Shown one piece after another: positions 1 through 8,200 of a stretch of DNA of 64,000 nucleotides. The DNA lies in assembly GCF_014695375.1 (NCBI RefSeq), contig NZ_JACJOG010000034.1, positions 45,948 through 109,947 on the forward strand. The letters are read 5' to 3'. How positions within the stretch are numbered: position 1 is the stretch's first letter; the number at the start of each line of letters is the position of its first letter. The notes below the pieces were generated by a model. That model did not search any database. It was not told the DNA's origin and saw only the letters and a list, made by a program, of their open reading frames with translations. Origin of the DNA: Coleofasciculus sp. FACHB-T130 (GTDB taxonomy: Bacteria > Cyanobacteriota > Cyanobacteriia > Cyanobacteriales > FACHB-T130). The position numbers and the translations under genes were made by a program.

Positions 1-297
1 TTGCAGAACTTCGTGGCGTTGCCGAATTTGATTCAGGCTTTGTTCCAGCGCTTTTACATTCAAAAATCCTGTCAATCGTATAGCGATGGGGACGTTGTAA
101 ATAGGGCTATCTGGCTCTAGCTGATGAAGAACCCACAGCCGTTGCTGATGAAAAGATAAAGGCAACGACTTGGAATCTTTTCGTTGAGAAATTGCTTGGG
201 TTTTAACAGGAGTCAAACCCTTTTGTTTAAGTCGTAGTTCTAGTAACGCCCGTTGTTCCGGAGATAAAGCAGCAATTCTTTGAGAAATATTATTCAT
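1..297 (-). CDS. NRPS, N-terminal part of a condensation domain (partial)
   Basis: The first 99 codons of a nonribosomal peptide synthetase start at an ATG at 297 and run off the window. Residues 1-30 are the helical leader (MNNISQRIAALSPEQRALLE) common in front of cyanobacterial condensation domains that accept a chain from a preceding PKS or NRPS. The first condensation motif follows at about residues 47-60 (SFHQQRLWVLHQL), then the PIYNVPIAIRLTG segment. The catalytic HHxxxDG lies outside the window. The gene is downstream of the PKS gene on the same strand, separated by 295 bp that hold a MITE-like element. It probably condenses the next amino acid onto the PKS-extended chain. Only the edge is visible, so later domains are unknown. 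Confidence 0.85.
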   Translation of the reverse strand, partial: MNNISQRIAALSPEQRALLELRLKQKGLTPVKTQAISQRKDSKSLPLSFHQQRLWVLHQLEPDSPIYNVPIAIRLTGFLNVKALEQSLNQIRQRHEVLQ

Positions 298-341
298 AAT
301 TAATCACCTATAAAAGCTTAGTGCTTTAAAAAGAAGTGAGA

Positions 342-465
342 GCATATAGCATTTTCATTTGATTCGTGAGATTTTTTAAACGAACCGCAGAGGACGCCGA
401 GGGCGCAGAGGAAAGAGAAGAAGAGAGAAGATGAGTTCGCGAATCAAATAGGATTGCTATATAGC
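342..465. mobile_element. MITE-like palindromic element between PKS and next NRPS
   Basis: About 124 bp bounded by imperfect inverted repeats. The left end (gcatatagca, then atttgattcgtga) mirrors the right end (tcgcgaatcaaat, then tgctatatagc). Between them is a purine-rich core with gaaccgcagaggacgc. No coding capacity. The left-end motif tttgattcgtgag recurs near 30742 and the right-end motif tcaaataggattgc recurs near 44395; the core type recurs inside the NRPS gene near 8780-8829. It looks like a non-autonomous dispersed element; its mobilising enzyme is not in the window. Confidence 0.6.
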
Positions 466-499
466 ACCATAAACAATTTTTAAGATTTTCCATTTCTCT

Positions 500-546
500 T
501 CCTCTCTTCCTTGGCGCTTTTTGCGTCTTGGCGGTTCATTCACAAA
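500..546 (-). repeat. Dispersed gaaccgccaagacgc-type repeat
   Basis: On the minus strand this reads gaatgaaccgccaagacgc followed by aaaaagcgccaaggaagagagg. It is related to the purine-rich core of the neighbouring MITE-like element and to the in-frame copy near 8780-8829. It lies just beyond the PKS stop codon. Sequences of this kind are common between genes in cyanobacterial genomes; no function is visible. Confidence 0.5.
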
Positions 547-592
547 GATAATGTTCGCAAATCAGATATAACCGATCTAATCTTTCTGCTTG

Positions 593-3500
593 CTAACGAA
601 AGCTTGCTTGTGATTCTTTATCAACCAGCGCTTGTATTTCATCCAAGGAGAGATTTTCTACCTCCGCTAACATCTGCTCTATCTCGGCAATTTGTTCTGG
701 ATCAGGCTGTTTTTCGGCAATGACAGTAGCAAGTTCAGCGACTGTAGAAGCTTCAAAAAGGAGAGTACGCAACGGTAATTCCACTTGGAAAGTTTCACGC
801 AGTCGGGAAATCGTTTGTACAGCGAGTAAAGAGTGTCCGCCTAACTCAAAGAAGTTGTCGTAAATTCCCACCTTTTCAATTCCTATCAGTTCTTGCCAGA
901 TATTAGCGATACCTTGCTCAATCTCATTACGAGGAGCAACATAGGCATTTGCTTGCAGGGGTCTGGGATGTCTAGTTGCCGATAATTGACTAGACTCATC
1001 TGATGTTTGAGCGTCATAACTTGATAAAGAAAAGTTAGAACCTTGCTCAATGACATCGGATAAATCTTGCGTTGAAATGACCACTTGAGAAAGTGAATTC
1101 TCCAAAATTCGGCTCAAGGCATCCACAGCTTCTGCGGGTAAAATCCCACTTTTTAAACTTTCTTCACGCCACTTTTTGAACTTTTCAGGAACGGCAGTAT
1201 TGACCGCCATGCCGACTTCTTGCCACGCATCCCAGTTAATTGAGATTGTGCGAGCATTAAAATGATTGCGGTGAGCAAAGGCATCTAAAAAGGCATTAGC
1301 AGCACTATAGTCTACCTGTCCAAATCCGCCTTGGATTGAGCTAAGAGATGAGCAGAAAACCACGAAGTCTAAATTGACATCCTTGAGGACATTCTTTAGT
1401 ACCAAAGTTCCCATCACTTTCGGAGCAAAAATACTTTCAACAATTTCTGGTGTTTTGAGTTGAATCATGCCACCACCCGCAACTCCGGCGGCGTGGATAA
1501 CACCGTGAATCTCACCAAAACGTTCTAGGGATTGCGCGATCGCATTCTGCATTTGTTCATCATTCGCAACATCGGCAGCGACTACCAGAACATCAGCGCC
1601 TAATGCTTCCAATTCCTGCAATTTCTGAATCTTACGGCTGGTAGGATCGAGCGCATCATGGGTTGCTAGCCATTGCTGCCACTGCTCTTTTGCAGGCAGT
1701 GCAGAACGTCCGATTAGAATTAACTTGGCTTGTACTGTCTTGGCAAGGTATTCGGCGAAGACTAAGCCCATCCCTCCCATGCCACCTGTAATGAGATATA
1801 CTCCCCCTTGTCGTAACCGGGTTTGGCTGGCTTTTTCTAGCGGGACTGGCTCAAATGTCTGAACCCAGCGATGATTGCCACGGTAGGCAATCATCGAGTC
1901 TTTTGAATCTGCCCCTAGTTCTGCTAACAGTTGTTCTACTAAGTTGTTCGTTCCTGATTCCGAGATTGCCACATCAACTTGACGACAATTGATGTGAGGA
2001 TACTCTTGAGGAATGACTTTGCATGAACCGATGATGGTTGCTTTTTCAGGACACAATAGCTCGTCGCCAATAATGTCATGAAGATTGTTACTGGCAACTA
2101 GAAGTTGAATCGAATTGCTAACAGGTTCTTGTCCTAATGCTGGCGCTAAATAAATCAGACTATAGAAACCGAGATTTTGGCTAGTTTCCAAGGACTGCGG
2201 CGGTGATTGGGTGATACTCCAGAGATGCGCGATCGCATTCGGTGTTTTCCCTTGTTCCCGCACGGCTTGAATCAAGGCGTGATAGTCATCCTGGCAAGCC
2301 GGATTAATCGTGTAAGCGTTGCTATCCAGTTGCTTAAATTGCTCTCCAACCCAAACAGAAATCGCATCTTGTCCAGCTTGTTGCAATCGTTGGACAATTT
2401 GAGAACCGATCCCACACTCATCAACAAAAACTAGGTAACAAGCAGATGAAATCTCTCTCGTTTTAACTAAGGGAATTTGCTTCCAAGAAGGAACATAAAA
2501 CCAGTCAGTAATCTTCGATTTCCCAAGCTTGCTTTCGTCTGTACTGTTTGCTCGGACTTGCGTTTGAGGTTCAATCCAGTAACGCTGACGTTCAAACGGG
2601 TAAGTCGGTAACGGCACGCGGTGACGCTGTTCGCCAGCATAAAAACCAGACCAATTCACCGCAACTCCTGCTAGCCAAAGCCGCCCTAAGATATTGAGTA
2701 AAAAGGCAATATCTGAGTTTTGCTCTTGGGGATGGCGTAATGAAGGCAATACCACTTGCCCAATTGCATCATGGGAATGCTGTTTGGCAAGGGTACATAA
2801 ACTACGCCCCGCACCAACTTCTAAGAGGATGCGATTTGGCTGTTGCAGTAATGTCGAGATTCCCTCAGAAAAGCGTACTGTCTGCCGTAAATGCGTTGCC
2901 CAATAACCGGGATCTGTGGCTTCTTCTGCCGTAATCCAGGTTCCCGTAACGTTGGAGATAAAGGGAATTCGAGGAGGATTCAGTTTGACTTTTTTCACTT
3001 CCTCAATGAATGGCTCCAATATAGAATCCATCATCTGAGAATGAAAGGCATGAGAAGTATGCAACCGGCGACACTCGACCCCTTTAGCCGTAAGTTGCGC
3101 TTCAATTGCGTCTACAGCGTCAAGGGTTCCGGAAACGACGCACAAAGAAGGTGCGTTACTGGCGGCTAAAGATAACTTCTCATTCAGTAACCTGTTAACC
3201 TCCGCTTCTGGCAAGGAAACGGCAAGCATCGCCCCGGCTGGCATTTGCTGCATCAGTCGCCCACGAATCGCCACCAAAGCTAAAGCGTCTTCAACAGACA
3301 TGACACCTGCAAGGCAAGCCGCTACATATTCGCCAATACTGTGACCCAGCATCGCTTGGGGAGAAATGCCCCAGGACATCCACAATTGAGCTAAGGCATA
3401 CTCGATCGCAAATAATGCAGGTTGAGCAAAGCAAGTTTGTTTGAGTTTTTCTGCGGCTGCTTCCGGATTCGGCTGGTTGGGATAAAGTAGCGATCGCAAA

Positions 3501-5221
3501 TCCATCCCGATATGAGGTTGAAGAAGGACAGCGCAATGGTCTACTTGCTCTCGAAATATCGGCTCACTCTGGTACAGTTCCCGCCCCATATCCACATACT
3601 GCGCTCCCTGTCCGGGAAACATGAAGGCGATGGAGGGTTCAGTAGGCTCTTGGAAGTGAGTTAAAACTTTTTGAGAATGAGGGGTTTCCAATTGGTTTAC
3701 TAACTCCTCAACCGTCTGGCAAACCAAGATCCGGCGATGTTCAAAAGCCCGACGACCTACTTGCAGAGTGTAAGCAACATCTGCCAAATTGAGATCGGGA
3801 TGCTGCTTGAGATGAGCCGCCAAATTTGCCGTAGCCGTCTCCAGTGCCGATTCCGTTTTCGCGGAAAGTACCAACAATTGCCAGGGACGAGAAGAACCCG
3901 ATGCTTTTACCGTTGGCGCTTCTTCGAGAACCACATGGGCGTTGGTGCCACCAATCCCCAAAGAACTGACTCCGGCGCGGCGCGGGGTCGAAGCCTTCCA
4001 TTCTGTCAGCTGGGTATTGACGTAAAAAGGACTATTGGCAAAATCAATCTCAGGATTTGGCTGTTTAAAATTTAAGCTGGGTGGAATCAACTTGTGTTTT
4101 AGTGCCAAAACCGTCTTAATGAGTCCCGTGACTCCCGCGGCTGCATCCAGATGACCGATATTGGTTTTGACAGAACCGATGGCGCAGAAATTCTTTTTCT
4201 CGGTATTGGCACCAAAAACATTAGAAAGTGCGGTAATTTCAATCGGATCGCCTAATCTGGTTCCAGTTCCGTGAGTTTCGATATAGGTGATGGTTTCCGG
4301 ATCGACTCCAGCGAGGGCGAGTGCTTCTGCGATCGCGTCTGCTTGTCCGTTGACGCTGGGTGCTGTATACCCGACTTTCTCAGAACCATCGTTATTGATG
4401 GCGGAACCTTTGATTACCGCCTGAATGCGGTCGCCATCTGCGATCGCATCCTCTAATCTTTTTAAAACGACCACTCCCACACCATTCCCAATAATGGTTC
4501 CCTGTGCATCAGCATCAAAGGCGCGGCAATGACCATCAGGAGATAAAATTCCCCCTTCTTGATATAAATAACCTGTTTTTTGCGGTACCCGAATCGAAAC
4601 TCCACCCGCCAATGCCATATCGCATTGGTAATTTAATAAACTTTGGCAAGCCAGAGTTGTCGCCACTAATGAAGTAGAACAAGCTGTTTGAACGGTCAGG
4701 CTTGGCCCTTTAAGATTTAATTTGTAAGAAACGCGAGTCGTGAGGAAATCTTTATCGTTGCTAATCAACTTTTGGAAACTGTCCGCCGACCCAATTTGGT
4801 CGCGATTTAAATTAAAAGATAAATAATTATTCAGGCTGGCACCTGCATAAACGCCAATGCGACTTTCACATCTTTGGGTGTCGTAACCAGCATTTTCCAG
4901 CGCTTCCCAAGCACATTCTAAAAATATCCGGTGTTGCGGGTCGGTCATTTCCGCTTCTTTGGGGTTAAATCCAAAGAAAGAAGCATCAAAAAATTCAACA
5001 TCTTCTAATACGGCACCAGCTTTTACATGATTGGGATTATCGAGTAAACCTGGAGCGATTCCAGCATCTATTAATTCTTCATTGGTGAAGACCGAAATTG
5101 ATTCGACTCCATCGCGTAAATTTTGCCAAAATTCTTCGACATTCTTCGCACCGGGAAAGCGCCCACTCATGCCGATAATGGCAATGCCTTCCAGAGAATC
5201 GTAATTTGTAGCGCTATCCAT
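593..5221 (-). CDS. Type I polyketide synthase module (KS-AT-KR-ACP)
   Basis: A one-module modular PKS of 1542 residues that should add one malonate-derived C2 unit and reduce the keto group. The KS domain (about 10-435) has its active-site Cys at 181 (TACSTS) and catalytic His at about 317 (HGTGT) and 357. The AT domain (about 530-830) has GHSIGE with Ser 628 and the HAFH motif at 724-727, which predicts malonyl-CoA. The KR domain starts at about 1139 with the TGGMGGMG nucleotide motif and has the SSLSS and YSAAN catalytic residues near 1304; it lacks the LDD motif of B-type KRs. There is no DH or ER. The C-terminal carrier (FFELGGHSLLA, Ser near 1463) is followed by an acidic docking-like tail. 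Its start overlaps the end of the preceding NRPS gene by 8 bp, which suggests translational coupling. Confidence 0.95.
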   Translation of the reverse strand: MDSATNYDSLEGIAIIGMSGRFPGAKNVEEFWQNLRDGVESISVFTNEELIDAGIAPGLLDNPNHVKAGAVLEDVEFFDASFFGFNPKEAEMTDPQHRIFLECAWEALENAGYDTQRCESRIGVYAGASLNNYLSFNLNRDQIGSADSFQKLISNDKDFLTTRVSYKLNLKGPSLTVQTACSTSLVATTLACQSLLNYQCDMALAGGVSIRVPQKTGYLYQEGGILSPDGHCRAFDADAQGTIIGNGVGVVVLKRLEDAIADGDRIQAVIKGSAINNDGSEKVGYTAPSVNGQADAIAEALALAGVDPETITYIETHGTGTRLGDPIEITALSNVFGANTEKKNFCAIGSVKTNIGHLDAAAGVTGLIKTVLALKHKLIPPSLNFKQPNPEIDFANSPFYVNTQLTEWKASTPRRAGVSSLGIGGTNAHVVLEEAPTVKASGSSRPWQLLVLSAKTESALETATANLAAHLKQHPDLNLADVAYTLQVGRRAFEHRRILVCQTVEELVNQLETPHSQKVLTHFQEPTEPSIAFMFPGQGAQYVDMGRELYQSEPIFREQVDHCAVLLQPHIGMDLRSLLYPNQPNPEAAAEKLKQTCFAQPALFAIEYALAQLWMSWGISPQAMLGHSIGEYVAACLAGVMSVEDALALVAIRGRLMQQMPAGAMLAVSLPEAEVNRLLNEKLSLAASNAPSLCVVSGTLDAVDAIEAQLTAKGVECRRLHTSHAFHSQMMDSILEPFIEEVKKVKLNPPRIPFISNVTGTWITAEEATDPGYWATHLRQTVRFSEGISTLLQQPNRILLEVGAGRSLCTLAKQHSHDAIGQVVLPSLRHPQEQNSDIAFLLNILGRLWLAGVAVNWSGFYAGEQRHRVPLPTYPFERQRYWIEPQTQVRANSTDESKLGKSKITDWFYVPSWKQIPLVKTREISSACYLVFVDECGIGSQIVQRLQQAGQDAISVWVGEQFKQLDSNAYTINPACQDDYHALIQAVREQGKTPNAIAHLWSITQSPPQSLETSQNLGFYSLIYLAPALGQEPVSNSIQLLVASNNLHDIIGDELLCPEKATIIGSCKVIPQEYPHINCRQVDVAISESGTNNLVEQLLAELGADSKDSMIAYRGNHRWVQTFEPVPLEKASQTRLRQGGVYLITGGMGGMGLVFAEYLAKTVQAKLILIGRSALPAKEQWQQWLATHDALDPTSRKIQKLQELEALGADVLVVAADVANDEQMQNAIAQSLERFGEIHGVIHAAGVAGGGMIQLKTPEIVESIFAPKVMGTLVLKNVLKDVNLDFVVFCSSLSSIQGGFGQVDYSAANAFLDAFAHRNHFNARTISINWDAWQEVGMAVNTAVPEKFKKWREESLKSGILPAEAVDALSRILENSLSQVVISTQDLSDVIEQGSNFSLSSYDAQTSDESSQLSATRHPRPLQANAYVAPRNEIEQGIANIWQELIGIEKVGIYDNFFELGGHSLLAVQTISRLRETFQVELPLRTLLFEASTVAELATVIAEKQPDPEQIAEIEQMLAEVENLSLDEIQALVDKESQASFR

Positions 5222-8200
5222 GAGTCTTTCTACCTTGCTTGCTCAATAATTCTTTTTGGCGATTGATAGCCTCTATTTGCTTTCGAGCGCGCTGGACACT
5301 ATCGCGTCCAGCTTCGCGATCGCGCATCTCTTCAAAAGAAGGCTGTTGTTGGCTTAAATATTGCGCCAGCGAATAAATGGTTGGGTTTTGAAACAAAGTA
5401 ACGACTGATATCTCTCGGTTAAAAACTGTCCGCAGTTTGTGATTCACCTGAAGCATCAGTAATGAATGTCCCCCGATATCAAAGAAATTATTGTGAATCC
5501 CGACTTTCTCTAAGTTCAGTATTGTTTGCCAAACAGTTGCAATTGTTTTTTCAATCTCTGATTGGGGAGGTTGATAAACTGCTAACTCTAAACGCTGATT
5601 TTCCGGAGCAGGTAAGGCGCGACGATTAACTTTTCCATTGGGTGTCAGCGGCAAAGTGTCTAGGAATACGAAAGCCGAAGGCACCATGTATTCAGGAAGG
5701 CTTTGTTTTAAGCGATCGCGCAATTCATTAATCGAAAGTTCAGCATCGTGATTCGGAACTACATAAGCGACTAAGTGGCGGTCGTTGGGCATATCTTCTC
5801 TGGCAAGCACCACCGTTTCTCGCACCTGGGGATGTTGTAACAATACCGCTTCAATTTCTTCCAATTCGATACGGAAACCCCGAATTTTTACTTGGTGGTC
5901 AATTCTCCCCAGAAACTCAATATTTCCATCGGGTAAATAACGAGCTAAATCTCCGGTTTTGTAAAGGCGGCTCTCCCCCAACCCCTCCCCTAGCAGGGGA
6001 GGGGAGCAATTCTCCCCCTGCCCTTTTAGGGAAGGGGGCTGGGGGGTTAGGTCTTTAAAAGGATTCTGAATAAACTTCTCTTGGGTTAACTCTGGTCGAT
6101 TCAGATAACCTCTAGCCAAACCAAAACCGCCAATATGCAACTCTCCCGGAACGCCAATCGGAACAGGTTGTAAATGCGAATCTAAGAGATATATCTGTGT
6201 ATTGGCAATCGGACGACCGATGGGAACAATTCGCCGTTGGCTGTTACGCTGACAGGCCCAAAAAGTAACATCAATTGCCGCTTCTGTCGGCCCGTAAAGG
6301 TTATGTAATTCTACTGCACCTAGACGGATAAAAAAGCGCTTTTGCAAATCAAACGATAGAGCTTCACCGCTACAAAATACCCGCTTAAGACTGTTACATT
6401 TTACTACACTTAACTCCTCTAAGAATACTTGCAGCATGGAGGGAACGAAGTGCAGTGTCGTGATTTTTTGCTGAGCAATCAGTTGGACTAAATAACCGCT
6501 ATCTTGATGACCACCTGGTTTGGCTAAAACGAGGCTAGCACCCGTTAACAAAGGCAAGAAAAATTCCCAAACTGACACATCAAAGCCGAAGGGAGTCTTT
6601 TGCAAAAATCGGTCGGTTGTTGTTAATTGGTAAGTGTCTTGCATCCACAGCAAGCGATTGTTTAACCCCAGGTGGGTGTTCATCGCTCCCTTGGGCTTTC
6701 CTGTGGAACCGGAGGTGTAAATTACATAAGCCAAGTTCTCTGGTGTAGCAGATGAAAGAGGGTTTTCTGTACCCTTTTGGGTAATCGTTTCCCAGTCGGT
6801 ATCTAAACAGATAATCGCTTGATGTCGCGGTAATTGATGAACCAAATGTTGTTGAGTTAAAAGCAGTGACACTTGGGCATCTGCCAACATGAACGCTAAG
6901 CGCTCTTTCGGATACGTAGGGTCTAAAGGTACATAAGCACCACCCGCTTTTAAGATGCCTAAAAGAGCGACTACCATTTCCAGCGATCGCTCCATGCAGA
7001 TGCCAACCAAAATATCTGGCTGCACGCCCATCTGTTGCAGGTGGTGCGCTAACTGGTTCGCTCGGTTGTTTAACTCGCGATAAGTAAGAGACTCAATGAA
7101 TCCCGTCTCTACATTGTCGAAGATTAATGCGATCGCATCCGGTGTTTTTTCTACCTGCTGCTCAAATAGTTGATGGATACACTTTTGGGGATAATCAACT
7201 TGAGTGTCATTCCATTCCACCAGCAAAGTATGACGCTCAGATGCACTGAACAGCGGCAAATCTGATAAACACTGCTCTGGATCGGCAACAATTCCTTCCA
7301 GTAAGGTTTGGAAATGCCCTAACATTCGGGTGATGGTGTCCGCGTTGAACAAATCGGTGTTGTATTCCAGCGTCCCGCTCAATCCCTGTTCCGTATCTAT
7401 CATTGATAGGAATAAATCGAACTTTGCGGTTCCACTCTCAACTTCCGAAGTTTTTAAAGTTAACTCTGGTAACGAAACCGTCGAAAATGCGGGATTCTGG
7501 AGGACGAACATTACCTGAAATATCGGGTTATAGCTCAGATCCCGACTCGACTGTAATTCCACCAGCTTCTCGAAAGGCAAATCTTGGTGAACATAGGCAT
7601 CAATTGCCATCTTTCGCACACGCACCAATAATTCTTTAAAGCTGGGATTTCCCGCCAAATCGGTACGCAACACCAAAGTATTGACAAAGCACCCAATTAA
7701 GGATTCCAGCTCAGCGCGATCGCGGTTGGCAATCGGCGAACCAACTAAAATGTCCTCCTGTCCTGAATAACGGTAAAGCAACGTCTGAAACGCCGCCAGC
7801 AAGGTCATAAATAAGGTGACACCCTCCTGCTGACCTAGCATTTTGATTGCCTCAGTCAATGCTTTGGGCAGCACTAACGTTTGCTGCGCCCCCCGAAAAG
7901 TCTGAATTGGCGATCGCGCCCGGTCAGTCGGCAACTCCAATACGGGAACTCCCCATAACTGCTGCTTCCAATAATTCAGATGAGTTTCTAGCCTCTCCTT
8001 GGAGAACCATCGTTGTTGCCAATCGACATAATCAACATATTGGATCGGAAGTTCAGCCAGTGGCGAAGGCTTTCCGGTCGAGAAAGCTTCGTAAAGTGCT
8101 GTCAATTCTCGGACGAAAACTTTAACCGACCAACCATCGGCAACAATGTGGTGTAGCGTGAGCAGCAACATCGACTCTTCTGCGGTTAGATGCAGCAGTT

